From Labrys wisconsinensis (GTDB lineage Bacteria > Pseudomonadota > Alphaproteobacteria > Rhizobiales > Labraceae), in contig NZ_JAUSVX010000003.1 of NCBI RefSeq assembly GCF_030814995.1, forward strand, positions 372,001 to 436,000: a stretch of DNA of 64,000 bases, in the 5' to 3' direction. The position numbers and the translations under genes were made by a program. Shown piece after piece: positions 7,811 to 16,300 of the stretch. Every line of letters starts with the position of its first letter. The first letter of the stretch is position 1. The notes under the pieces are model-generated. The model did no database searches and was not told the DNA's origin. It saw only the letters and a program-made list of their open reading frames with translations.

Positions 7811-9094
7811 ATGCGCATTCCGGTTCTCAGCATGATGTTGGCCGCCATCGCTGCATGCGTGTTCGGGATGGCATCGGGAACGGCAGCATGGGCGCAGACC
7901 ACGCTGCAGGTGTTCTATGCCTATCCGAACAATTACAAGCCGGTGCTGGAACGCATCGCCGGCGAGTTCGAAGCGGCCCATCCCGACATCAAGATCTCTT
8001 TCTGGCCCCCCGCCAGCAGCTACGACACGGCGACGCCGCAGATGCTGCGCGGCGCCCTCGTCGGGCAGATCCCGGACGTGTTCTTCACCGGCCTCAACTA
8101 TCTGCGCGTGCTGAAGGACCGGGACCTGCTGGTGCCGCTCGACGGCTTCGTGCAGGGACCGGCGCAGTGGAAGGCGATGGGCTATCGCGACTCGATGCTC
8201 GCCCTGGGCCGCCTCGGCGACGAGGTCTACGCCCTGCCCTTCGCCATTTCCATGCCGGTCCTCTATGTGAACGAGGATCTGGTGCGGCGCGCCGGGCTGA
8301 CCGTGGCGGGTCTGCCGCAGGACTGGCGCGGCCTCGCGGAGGCAGGGCGCAGGATCGCGGCGCTCGATCCGGGCTATGTCGGCTTCTTCTTCGCCTACGA
8401 CGCCTCCGGCAATTGGGGCCTGCAGCAGCTGGTCAACAGCGCCGGCGGCGAGATGGGCACGCCCGACGGCTGCCGGTTGCGCTTCGACGAAAGGCCGGGC
8501 CAATCCGCCTTCGAGACGCTGGAGACGTTCCACGCGCTGGGCATGCCCGCCTACAGCCAGGACCAGGTTCGGGCCGCCTTTGCCGCCGGCACGGTGGGCA
8601 TCTATGCCGGCTCCACCTCGCAGATCGCCCGCATGGCGACGGTGGCCGCCGGCAAGTTCAGCCTGCGCATCCTGCCCCTTCCCTTGTCCGGCGAGGCCGG
8701 CCGCCTGCCGGCGGGCGGCTCGGTCGCGGCGATCACGACCAGGGATCCCGCTCTGCGCAAGGCAGCCTGGGAATTCCTGACCTTCGCGACCGGCCCGGTC
8801 AGCTCCAAGCACGTGGCGACATACACGGGCTACATGCCGGGCAACCAGAAGGCGCTGGACGATCCGGCGCTGCTCGGGCCGGCCTATGCCGAGGCGCCCA
8901 ACAATCGAGCCGGCCTCGCCGCGCTCGCCGTCGGCACCGGCTGGTACAACTGGGGCGGCCCCAACGGCGTCAGGATCGTCGACGTCATCCAGGAGGCGAT
9001 CAACGCGGTCGTCACCGGCCGCCGGCGCGCGGCCGAGGCGCTCCCCGCCCTCGCCGGGCAGGTCCGGCCGCTGCTTGCCGGCTGCACCCGCTGA
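7811..9094 (+). CDS. UgpB-type ABC transporter solute-binding protein
   Basis: A 427-residue periplasmic binding protein (family 1 extracellular solute-binding). The signal peptide of about 29 residues ends TAAWAQ. The mature part has QVFYAYPNNYKPVLERIAG, GALVGQIPDVFFTGLNYLR, VYALPFAISMPVLYVNEDLV and ASGNWGLQQLVNSAGG, the arrangement of glycerol-3-phosphate/glycerophosphodiester (UgpB) and sugar binders. GGGGAGAAGG precedes the ATG at 7811. It is first in a rightward operon with phnM 41 bp downstream. No permease or ATPase lies nearby, so it must share membrane parts encoded elsewhere. A phosphonate ester or phosphodiester ligand is suggested by context, not proven. It is homologous to the protein at 13113-14390. 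Confidence 0.88.
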   Translation: MRIPVLSMMLAAIAACVFGMASGTAAWAQTTLQVFYAYPNNYKPVLERIAGEFEAAHPDIKISFWPPASSYDTATPQMLRGALVGQIPDVFFTGLNYLRVLKDRDLLVPLDGFVQGPAQWKAMGYRDSMLALGRLGDEVYALPFAISMPVLYVNEDLVRRAGLTVAGLPQDWRGLAEAGRRIAALDPGYVGFFFAYDASGNWGLQQLVNSAGGEMGTPDGCRLRFDERPGQSAFETLETFHALGMPAYSQDQVRAAFAAGTVGIYAGSTSQIARMATVAAGKFSLRILPLPLSGEAGRLPAGGSVAAITTRDPALRKAAWEFLTFATGPVSSKHVATYTGYMPGNQKALDDPALLGPAYAEAPNNRAGLAALAVGTGWYNWGGPNGVRIVDVIQEAINAVVTGRRRAAEALPALAGQVRPLLAGCTR

Positions 9095-9135
9095 GCCGCG
9101 CCCCGATCCACGTCCTCCACGCCGGTTGCTGCATC

Positions 9136-10299
9136 ATGCTCCCCGCCTCCATCGCCGACCGTCTCGCCCAACCCGCTCCCGCTCCTGCGTGGACGATCCG
9201 CAACGCCCGCATCGTGACGCCGGAAGGGGTCGTCGCCGGTGCGCTCACGGTGGCGGAGGGGCGGATCGCGGCAATCGACGCGGAGCGGCGGGCGGGCGCC
9301 GGCCTCGACCTCGGCGGCGACTATCTGCTGCCAGGCTTCATCGACGTCCACACCGACAATCTGGAAAAGCACATCGTCGCCCGTCCCGGCGTGTTCTGGA
9401 ATCCGGTCGCAGCCGTTCTGGCGCATGACGCGCTGACCATCGCTGCGGGCATCACCACGGTGTTCGACTCGCTGGTGGTCGGCGCGATGGGCAAGCCGGA
9501 CCGGCTGAAGGCGCTGCCGATGATGGTCGAGGGTCTCGACGCCGCGCGCCGGCGCGGCCTGCTGCGCGCGGACCATCGGCTGCACCTGCGTTGCGAGGTG
9601 CCGCGCGCCGACATCGTCGAGCTGGCTTCGCCCTTCCTCCGCGATCCCCGGCTCGTCTTCGCTACCCTGATGGAGGACAGCGCGCCGCGCGATCGCGACC
9701 GCTTCCGCTTCGTGATGGGCACCCGCGGGATCACGGACGAGGCTTGCCTCGCCACCCTCGAAGAAGAGAGCAACGCCGACGGCGCCGCCAATCTCGGAGC
9801 GCGCCGCCGGGCGCTGGTCGAGGCCTTCTCCGCACGCGGCATCGCTTGCGCCAGCCATGACGACACGCGCGGCTGGCACATCGAGGAAGCGCGCGATCTC
9901 GGCATGACCATCTGCGAGTTCCCGGTGACGCCGGAGGCCATGGATGCGGCGGGCGCCGCCGGCATGACGGTGATCGCCGGGGCGCCGAACGTGGTGTTCG
10001 GCCGGTCGCACAAGGGCTTCCTGTCGATGCGCGAGCGGACGGCGGCCGGCGCGGTGCAGATCCTGTGCTCCGACTACATCCCTTCAAGCCTCCTTCGGGC
10101 GGTCTTCCTCCTCGCCGATGGCGGCATGCCGCTCGAAGCGGCGACGGCGCTGGTCAGCGCCCGGCCGGCGCAGACCTTCGGCCTCGATGATCGCGGCGCC
10201 ATCGCGCCCGGGCGACGGGCGGACCTGCTCCACGTCGCGGTGATCGACGGCGAGCCGGCGCTGCGGAACGTCTGGGTGGAGGGACGCCCGGTATTCTGA
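9136..10299 (+). CDS. phnM: Alpha-D-ribose 1-methylphosphonate 5-triphosphate diphosphatase PhnM
   Basis: A 387-residue amidohydrolase-superfamily enzyme (E. coli 378) that removes pyrophosphate from ribose 1-alkylphosphonate 5-triphosphate, the step before PhnJ. The metal-binding HTDNLEKH lies at residues 72-79. Other family segments are FWNPVAAVLAHDALTIAAGI, LHLRCEVP, the LMEDSAPRDRDRFR region, GIACASHDDTRGWHIEEA, ICEFPVTPEA, VIAGAPNVVFGRSHKG and ILCSDYIPSSLL. It is the only phn gene on the + strand, 41 bp after the binding-protein gene, and is followed at 39 bp by a phosphodiesterase gene. Confidence 0.97.
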   Translation: MLPASIADRLAQPAPAPAWTIRNARIVTPEGVVAGALTVAEGRIAAIDAERRAGAGLDLGGDYLLPGFIDVHTDNLEKHIVARPGVFWNPVAAVLAHDALTIAAGITTVFDSLVVGAMGKPDRLKALPMMVEGLDAARRRGLLRADHRLHLRCEVPRADIVELASPFLRDPRLVFATLMEDSAPRDRDRFRFVMGTRGITDEACLATLEEESNADGAANLGARRRALVEAFSARGIACASHDDTRGWHIEEARDLGMTICEFPVTPEAMDAAGAAGMTVIAGAPNVVFGRSHKGFLSMRERTAAGAVQILCSDYIPSSLLRAVFLLADGGMPLEAATALVSARPAQTFGLDDRGAIAPGRRADLLHVAVIDGEPALRNVWVEGRPVF

Positions 10300-10338
10300 G
10301 GACAGGCCCCCGATCAACCTCATCAGGGACAACGCGCA

Positions 10339-11259
10339 ATGGCTTCGACGATCATCCTCGTCTCCGACATGCATCTGTCGCGGGCGCGTCCGTTCTTCCA
10401 GTTCAACTGGGAAATCTTCCTGCAGGCAATGCGAGCGGACCCGCCCGATCTCGTGCTGGCGGGCGGCGATGTCGCGCTCAACGCGCCGAGCCATCCCGAC
10501 GACCTCGCCTATGCGCGCGAGCAGCTCGACCGCCTGCCCTGCCCCTGGCTGATGGTGCCGGGCAACCACGACGTGGGCAACAACCCGCCGCCGCCCGAGA
10601 CGATCGACACGAGAGGTGAGATCACGATCTCGCAGGCGCTGCTCGACCATTATCGCAATGTCATGGGCCCGGATTTCTGGACGCGCGACATCGACGGGTG
10701 GCGGATCATCGGCCTCGACGGCCTGCTGTGCGGCTCGGGCCTCCCCGCCGAGGCGGAGCAGGCCGCTTTCCTGAAAGACGCCATGGCGGGGGCCGGCGCG
10801 CGGCCGGTGTCGCTGTTCTTCCACAAGCCGGTGTTCCGCGACGACATCGGCGAGACCGACATCTTTCAGAGCGTCTGGTATCCGCGGGCGCGCGGCCTGA
10901 TCCGTCCGTACCTGGCGAGCGGACATGTGCGCCTGGTCCTGTCCGGGCACACGCACGAGGGGCGCGACGAGACCGTCGGCCCGACGCGCCATGTCTGGAT
11001 ACCCTCCCTCGCCTTCGTCACGGACATGCAGGGCGAGTGGCGGCCCGATCTGCGCGGCCGGCGGCGCGTGGGCTGGCTGCGGATGCGGCTGGGACTGGGG
11101 CTGGCAGAGACGATCGAGATCGTCCGCCACGAGCCCGACGAGCTTCTCATCACCGACATATCGGGCTGGATGCGCTGCGGCGGCATCCGTCACTACGAAG
11201 CCTTTACCGGCCGCCGGCGCTTTCCGGGGATGCCGGACACCGAAGCCGCCGATCGTTGA
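10339..11259 (+). CDS. Calcineurin-like metallophosphoesterase
   Basis: A 306-residue cytoplasmic phosphodiesterase/phosphatase with the complete dimetal set: SDMHLS (D10, H12), AGGDVAL (D44), PGNHDVG (N76, H77), FHKP (H162) and SGHTHEG (203-208). It resembles the CpdA / glycerophosphodiesterase GpdQ branch. It lies 39 bp after phnM and 39 bp before a second phosphodiesterase-type gene, so all are probably one transcript. The standard C-P lyase route ends with a ribosyl cyclic phosphate opened by PhnP, a different fold that is absent here. This enzyme, or the next, could fill that role or cleave imported diesters; that is inference. Confidence 0.88.
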   Translation: MASTIILVSDMHLSRARPFFQFNWEIFLQAMRADPPDLVLAGGDVALNAPSHPDDLAYAREQLDRLPCPWLMVPGNHDVGNNPPPPETIDTRGEITISQALLDHYRNVMGPDFWTRDIDGWRIIGLDGLLCGSGLPAEAEQAAFLKDAMAGAGARPVSLFFHKPVFRDDIGETDIFQSVWYPRARGLIRPYLASGHVRLVLSGHTHEGRDETVGPTRHVWIPSLAFVTDMQGEWRPDLRGRRRVGWLRMRLGLGLAETIEIVRHEPDELLITDISGWMRCGGIRHYEAFTGRRRFPGMPDTEAADR

Positions 11260-11298
11260 CGCTTTTTCCAGCCGTCGCATCAAGGAGGAGCCGGGCCG

Positions 11299-12189
11299 AT
11301 GAAGCTGGCGACCTACAACATTCATTTCGGCGTCGGCCGCGACGGCCGCTGCGATCTGGCCCGCGCCCTCGATGCGGTGCGGGACGTCGACATCATCGGC
11401 CTGCAGGAGGTGGACAGCCATTGGGACCGCTCGGGCAATGTCGACCAGGTCGAGCTGATCCGCGAGCTGATGCCCGAGCACGATCTCGCCTACGGCCCCG
11501 GCGTCGAGGTGGTCAAGCGTGACGCTGCGACCGGCGACGTCGTGCGCGGCAGGCGCCGCCGCTCCGGCAATGTCGTCCTGTCGCGCTATCCGATCCTGAC
11601 GGCACGCAATTTCCCCTTGCCGAAATACGGCGCCGCGGGTCCCAAGCTCGACATCCAGAAGGCGCTCATCGAAGTGAGTGTCGACACGCCGCTCGGGCCG
11701 CTCCGCGTCTACAACACCCATCTCTGCCATCTCTCCGAGGAGCAGCGGGCGCTGCAGCTGGCATTCTTGCTCGACATCCACCGGCGGGCCCGCTTGGAGG
11801 GCGCGCCGCTCAGCGGCACGCATCCCAAGGACGCCAGCTTCGCGTCCGAGCCGGTGCTGGCCCCCGTGCCGGACAATGCCGTGCTGCTGGGCGATCTCAA
11901 CCTGCTGCCGAGCGGACAGGCCTATGACCTCCTCGCCGGCGCCACCGGCAATCGCTGGACCCGCGTGCCGCGGCTCGGCGGCTTCGTCGATGCCTGGGTC
12001 GCCGCGGGCCGTGACGAACAGATCGGCATCGGCCAGGGAGAGATCGACGGGGCGACCAGCGGCGATCGGACGCGCCGCATCGACTATTGCTTCGTCGGCG
12101 AAAGCCTGGCCGATCGCGTCGAGGCGATCGAGGTTCGCTACGACGCCGAGGGCTCGGACCACTATCCGGTCGTCGTCACCATGGCGTGA
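11299..12189 (+). CDS. Endonuclease/exonuclease/phosphatase (EEP) family hydrolase
   Basis: A 296-residue EEP-fold enzyme of the DNase I/sphingomyelinase superfamily. Catalytic motifs are TYNIHFGVG (N7), IIGLQEVDS (E37), VYNTHLCHLS, LLGDLNLLPSGQAYDLL and the SDHYPVVVT ending with the catalytic His. No signal peptide or membrane segment is seen, so a cytoplasmic phosphodiesterase is likely. AAGGAGG (about 11283) precedes the ATG. It is the last gene of the binding protein-phnM-phosphoesterase operon and converges on the phnF-like gene. EEP proteins of this short type often travel with metallophosphoesterases and glycerophosphodiester uptake genes; the substrate here is unknown. Confidence 0.85.
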   Translation: MKLATYNIHFGVGRDGRCDLARALDAVRDVDIIGLQEVDSHWDRSGNVDQVELIRELMPEHDLAYGPGVEVVKRDAATGDVVRGRRRRSGNVVLSRYPILTARNFPLPKYGAAGPKLDIQKALIEVSVDTPLGPLRVYNTHLCHLSEEQRALQLAFLLDIHRRARLEGAPLSGTHPKDASFASEPVLAPVPDNAVLLGDLNLLPSGQAYDLLAGATGNRWTRVPRLGGFVDAWVAAGRDEQIGIGQGEIDGATSGDRTRRIDYCFVGESLADRVEAIEVRYDAEGSDHYPVVVTMA

Positions 12190-12210
12190 GACCGGCGGCG
12201 ACTCGCCTTC

Positions 12211-12239
12211 GAGGGGCACTCCATCGCGCGGCGCCCCTC
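12211..12239. terminator. Hairpin between convergent EEP hydrolase and phnF-like genes
   Basis: GAGGGGC (12211-12217) pairs with GCCCCTC (12233-12239), the second arm overlapping the stop codon of the leftward gene. There is no T-run, so termination would be weak or Rho-assisted. Confidence 0.35.
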
Positions 12240-12966
12240 AGTCGTTCAGCGAGACCACGACGTCGAGGCATTCCGACACGATCTTGCCGTGCACGTGCTG
12301 GATCGGCACGCCGCTGGCGTCCAGATTGACGCTGAGCAGCTCGACGAGCGGCTTGCTGCGCCCGATCTGCAAGGTCCGGGCTTCCTGCACCGACGGCAGC
12401 GAGGCGCGGATGTGCATGTCGTTGCGCTGCATCCTGGTGACGCCATACCGGCCGAGCGCCTCGGACACCGATCCGGTCTCGGCGATCGAGCGGCCGATGC
12501 CGGCGAACCGCGGCAGCGGATAGAAATAGGTCGTCAACGAGACCGGCTGCTCGTCGATCATCCGCAATGTCCGCACCCGGCAGACCGGGTGTCCCGTGGG
12601 CAGGGAGAGCAGCGCGGCCAGCCGCTTGTCGGCCCGTATTTCGCTGCTCGACAGCACGCGGCGCTGTGCGGTCCGTCCGGTACGCAGGATCGCGGCCGTC
12701 ATGCGCGTGGCCCGGCCGATGCGGTAGCAGATCTGGCGATCCGTGACATAGGCGCCCTTGCCGTGGACGACGGTGACGAGCTCCTTCTCCCTGAGCCGCG
12801 CAATGGCACGCCGGACCGTATGGCGATGCACGTCGAAGGACGCCGCGAGCTGCCCCTCGCTGGGCAGCCACGCCCCCGGCTGCAGGCTGCCGCTGCGGAT
12901 CTGCTGCTCGATGTCCTGCTGGACGCGCCGCCAGAGCGCCAGCTTCGGCAGGCCTTCGCTGCTCAT
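12238..12966 (-). CDS. phnF: GntR/HutC-family regulator resembling PhnF
   Basis: A 242-residue regulator. The N-terminal GntR winged helix spans about residues 8-75 (LWRRVQQDIEQQIRSGSLQP, LPSEGQLAASFDVHRHTVRR, VHGKGAYVTD). The C-terminal UTRA ligand-binding domain covers about 95-240 (HPVCRVRTLRMIDEQPVSL, YFYPLPRFAGIGRSIAETGS, and a PIQHVHGKIVSECLDVVVS end). This layout and the wording around RFAGIGRSI match PhnF proteins of C-P lyase loci. It is the third gene of a leftward unit after the MetE-like and UgpB-like genes, and 5 kb from phnG. Control of one or both phn units through the palindrome at 7706-7722 is plausible. Confidence 0.82.
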   Translation of the reverse strand: MSSEGLPKLALWRRVQQDIEQQIRSGSLQPGAWLPSEGQLAASFDVHRHTVRRAIARLREKELVTVVHGKGAYVTDRQICYRIGRATRMTAAILRTGRTAQRRVLSSSEIRADKRLAALLSLPTGHPVCRVRTLRMIDEQPVSLTTYFYPLPRFAGIGRSIAETGSVSEALGRYGVTRMQRNDMHIRASLPSVQEARTLQIGRSKPLVELLSVNLDASGVPIQHVHGKIVSECLDVVVSLND

Positions 12967-13112
12967 CTCGCCGTCTCCGCCCGTTCACCACGATCCAAGG
13001 CCGTCTGCCGCCGCTCCCGCCGATGCTGCCGGCTGGGACGCCGGCTCGGGATCGCGGCGGCGGACATCAAGCCTAACGACGCTTCGTGACGAAACGACTG
13101 CGGTCCGCGGCG

Positions 13113-14390
13113 TCAGGGGAGCAGGGCCTTGACGTCGCTCGTCATGGCGGCGAGGGCCTTGTCGACGTCGGTCTGCTCGATGGCGACGTTGCGCAGATGG
13201 GTGCGCAATGTCTCGACGATCCGGGCGGCGTTGCCGCCTGGAAACGTGTACCAGCCGGTCACGGACTGCAGCGCCTCCACGGCGGCGCGCTGGTTCGGCT
13301 GCGCATAGAACGCCCCGAGATAGTCCGGGCCGCGGATCGCGATCATGTTGACCGGTGTCGTGCTCGTCATCTTCGCCAGCAGCGTCTGCATCGGAGCGCT
13401 CGCCACGAACTTCATGTAGTCCCAGGCGATCGCCTGCTTTTTCGGATCGGTCGTGAGCATCATCATGCTGCGGCCGCCGATGGGGATGCGTCCCCTGTCG
13501 GACAGGAGCGGCCAGCGCATGGTCCGGATCTCGAAATGGCCCCTGGCCTTCTCCTCGAAGGAGCTGAGATAGGTGTTCGCTTGCGTGATCACGCCGATCT
13601 GACCGGCGGCGAACGCCTGAAAGGCCTGATCCTGGCTCATGTCGACCATGCCGGTCTGGCCGAAGCGGCGAATGATGTCGAGCGCGCGGCGGCCTTCCGG
13701 CCCGTCGAAGGCGATCTTGCCGTCGTCCTCGCTCATCAGCCGGCCGCCCTGGCTGGTGATCATCGCCTGGAAGGTCCAGTTGCCGCTGGCGTTGTAGTCG
13801 AAGAAGCCGCCGGTGATCTTGTCGCCGAGCGCGTGGATCTTGCCGGCGAGCGCGAGGATGCCGTCCCAGTCGGTCGGCAGATGGTCCGGATCTCCGCCGG
13901 CGCGGCGGACGAGATCCAGGTTGAAGAACAGCGTCGGGGTCGCGCTCTCGAATGGCAGCGCATAGATCCTGTCGCCGACCTTGCAGGCATCGACGGACGC
14001 GGGCGTGAGGCCGACGGCGTTCCAGTCCTTCTCCGCCGCGATGAGGCCGTTCAGCGGCACGCCGAGGCCGCGACGGGCGAGGATGGCAATCTGGTCGTAG
14101 CTCTGGAAGGAAACATCCTGGAGCTCGCCGGTGACCGCCAGCCTGAGGGTTCGCGCCAGATGCTCGCCATGGGTCGCGACGGGGGCCATGTACGCGACGC
14201 TCACGCCCGGATGGTCGCTCTCGAAGCGGCGCCCCGCCTCCTCGAGGAACGCCTTGTAGGCCGGATTGGAAAACGAGACGGTGAGGGCGCCGCCGGCACG
14301 CGCGGCCGTCGCCGACATCGTCGCGGCAAGTCCCAGGCCTGCCGCGAGAAGGCCGGAGATGACGGCCAGGGCAGCAATCGAACTCTTCAT
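13113..14390 (-). CDS. Second UgpB-type ABC transporter solute-binding protein
   Basis: A 425-residue secreted binding protein with a signal peptide of about 30 residues (hydrophobic core AALAVISGLLAAGLGLAA, then ATAARAGG). The mature protein shares the layout of the binding protein at 7811-9094: IYALPFESATPTLFFNLDLV, then RRAGGDP and NASGNWTFQAMITSQGGRLM, and a GWYTFPGG segment near the C-terminus. The two are diverged paralogues. The start at 14390 fits the signal peptide; a longer frame upstream adds 13 residues without a family match. There are no permease or ATPase genes in the window. It is located between the MetE-core gene (85 bp upstream) and the phnF-like gene (146 bp downstream) on the same strand. 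The ligand is unknown. Confidence 0.88.
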   Translation of the reverse strand: MKSSIAALAVISGLLAAGLGLAATMSATAARAGGALTVSFSNPAYKAFLEEAGRRFESDHPGVSVAYMAPVATHGEHLARTLRLAVTGELQDVSFQSYDQIAILARRGLGVPLNGLIAAEKDWNAVGLTPASVDACKVGDRIYALPFESATPTLFFNLDLVRRAGGDPDHLPTDWDGILALAGKIHALGDKITGGFFDYNASGNWTFQAMITSQGGRLMSEDDGKIAFDGPEGRRALDIIRRFGQTGMVDMSQDQAFQAFAAGQIGVITQANTYLSSFEEKARGHFEIRTMRWPLLSDRGRIPIGGRSMMMLTTDPKKQAIAWDYMKFVASAPMQTLLAKMTSTTPVNMIAIRGPDYLGAFYAQPNQRAAVEALQSVTGWYTFPGGNAARIVETLRTHLRNVAIEQTDVDKALAAMTSDVKALLP

Positions 14391-14474
14391 CGGTGACGTC
14401 CTGCTGGAGGAGCTGGCGAGCGCAAGCAATCCGTTCGGTTCTGCCGCGGCCGGGCTCGCCCGGCGTGGCGCGTA

Positions 14475-15566
14475 TCAGGCCTTGCGCGGCGGCAGGCCGA
14501 GGCGCCGGCGGACGATGTCGGTGCCCTCGACCAGGGCGCTGACCTTGCCGAAGGCGACGTCGCGCGGCAGGTGCCACATGCCGCAGTCCGAGGCCGGATG
14601 CAGCCGCTCGGGCGGCACGACGTCGACGGCGGCGCCCAGGCGCTCGGCGACGTGCTCCGGCGTCTCGACCGCCTCGCTGCCGAGGTTGAGGAGGCCGAGG
14701 ACGACGTGCTTGGCGCCGCAATGGCGCAGGATGTCGGGCTGATGGCCGGGCTGCTCGTATTCGAGGCTGATGGCGTCGACGCGGTCGCAGCCCGCGATCA
14801 GTTCCAGCACGTCGGCATAGCTCTCGCTCGGCCGCTTGGCCGTGCGGTAATAGGCATAGCCGTAGCACACGTGCACCGCCACCGGCACGGCGAGGCCGCG
14901 GGTGACGCGCTCGATCGCCGCCGGGCCGAGCTGCTTGGCCAGGGAGAAGCGGGAGTGGAAGGCGGGCTCGTCGATCTGCAGCACGTCGGCGCCGGCGGCC
15001 TCCAGCGCGCGCATCTCGGCATTGAGCGCCTCCGCCAAGGCCATGATGGCCGCTTCCTCGTCGCGATAGAAATCGTCGACGAGCTTGGTGTACGAGGTGA
15101 GCGGGCCGACGACCGTCGCCTTCAACGGCCGGCGCGCATGGCGCTTGGCGAAGACCACCTCGTCGACGCTGAGCGGGCCGGGCCAGCGGATCTCGCCGAC
15201 GATGCGCGGCACGCGGCTGTGCTGCCAGTCGCCGTCCTGGGCCCGGTCGGCGCGGGTCTGCGAGACGTGATCGATCTCGCTGTGTCGCGGAAGCACGCCG
15301 AGCGTGTCGACGTCGACGCCGGCGAGGCGGCCGTAGAAATAGTGATCATATGCCGGCCGCTGCGCCTCGCCGTCGGTCACGAGGTCGAGGCCGGCGCGTT
15401 CCAGATCGTAGAGCGCCAGGCGGGCCGCGTCGCGGCGAGCCTCGTCGAGGTGGGGTGGCAGGACCCGCCACGCGCTGCCGTCGACGCTTGACCGCCTGGT
15501 TCGATCGAACAGCCATTCCGGCTTGGAATAGCTGCCGACGATCTGGGTCGTGAGCGGCGCGAGCAT
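14475..15566 (-). CDS. MetE-core methyltransferase (cobalamin-independent methionine synthase C-terminal domain)
   Basis: A 363-residue protein that corresponds only to the C-terminal catalytic barrel of MetE; the roughly 350-residue N-terminal barrel is missing, as in core-MetE proteins. The zinc ligand pattern is visible: VHVCYGY (His and Cys), the Glu in SLEYEQPGH, and the last Cys in SDCGMWHLPR. TTQIVGSYSKP at the N-terminus and DLVTDGEAQRP are also typical. It is the first gene of a leftward unit with a UgpB-type binding protein and a PhnF-like regulator, so a role in methyl transfer linked to an organophosphorus or methylated substrate is possible. Ordinary methionine synthesis with another methyl donor is the alternative. 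Confidence 0.85.
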   Translation of the reverse strand: MLAPLTTQIVGSYSKPEWLFDRTRRSSVDGSAWRVLPPHLDEARRDAARLALYDLERAGLDLVTDGEAQRPAYDHYFYGRLAGVDVDTLGVLPRHSEIDHVSQTRADRAQDGDWQHSRVPRIVGEIRWPGPLSVDEVVFAKRHARRPLKATVVGPLTSYTKLVDDFYRDEEAAIMALAEALNAEMRALEAAGADVLQIDEPAFHSRFSLAKQLGPAAIERVTRGLAVPVAVHVCYGYAYYRTAKRPSESYADVLELIAGCDRVDAISLEYEQPGHQPDILRHCGAKHVVLGLLNLGSEAVETPEHVAERLGAAVDVVPPERLHPASDCGMWHLPRDVAFGKVSALVEGTDIVRRRLGLPPRKA

Positions 15567-15647
15567 GGTCCGCCTCCTTTCTCTCGGATTGCAAAGGTTT
15601 CGTCGCGGTGCGGCAGCGGGGCGCGGACCCCGAAGACCACCGCGGCG

Positions 15648-15661
15648 AGCGACATGTCGCT
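15648..15661. promoter_or_regulatory. 14-bp perfect palindrome upstream of the MetE-core gene
   Basis: AGCGACATGTCGCT is self-complementary and lies about 82 bp upstream of the MetE-core start at 15566. It differs from the phn palindrome at 7706-7722. A regulator site is possible, but palindromes of this length do occur by chance in this DNA. Confidence 0.25.
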
Positions 15662-16300
15662 GTCGGTCCGCTCGACGATTGCCGACCGCATTCCATCGGT
15701 CAGGGCTCTGACGATCCGACCTTGTTGCTGCCTTGGATCGAGACAGGTGCCATCGCTTTTACCTTCAGGTCGGCGTGGAACGTTTGTGCGACACGGCCAT
15801 GAGACCGCCCATGCCGCCGAGATGGCTCATTGATCTTGAGGAGTACAGACCGCGCCACTGCGACGGGTCGATGACGACCATCGAATAATTCGATATGACT
15901 TTCAGGATAATGCGATGATGCCGGCATCTCCCTCCAGCACAGGCTATCCCTCGCGGCCCATGCCGAGCCCGGCCAGCCGCCACATCGCAAGCACGCTGCC
16001 TGATCCACCGGAGAGCGGACCTGTCAGGCGATTGCCCGCTCGGCTCCGCGGATCCGCTCGAATCGCAGCCGGCGCTGCGCTCGCGCGAATCGCCGCGCAT
16101 CCGATCCGGCGATCCCTGAGTCGCGGCGAGGCCTCGAGCCCTGACAGGCCCCGCCCTCTCGTCCACTCTTGAGCAATATCGGTGCGTCGCCCGGCCGAAA
16201 CGGCGCCGGGATCGGACGGAATGGCTCACGTCCACCGCCTTGCCCGCCGCCGCGAAGGGCGGCCGGGACAAGTCCGTAATGCTTGGCGAGAAGGCCCCAA
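15662..16300. other. Intergenic stretch without recognisable gene
   Basis: About 640 bp lying before the tRNA-Pro gene. Frames on both strands are short or rich in Arg/Ser/Pro in the way of non-coding high-G+C DNA. The segment 15760-15910 is lower in G+C. I see no insertion-sequence ends or direct repeats. Confidence 0.4.

Noticed and set aside
15700-16008. Possible short leftward gene in the gap before tRNA-Pro
   Set aside because: No family match, no ribosome site and mixed composition; not distinguishable from non-coding DNA.
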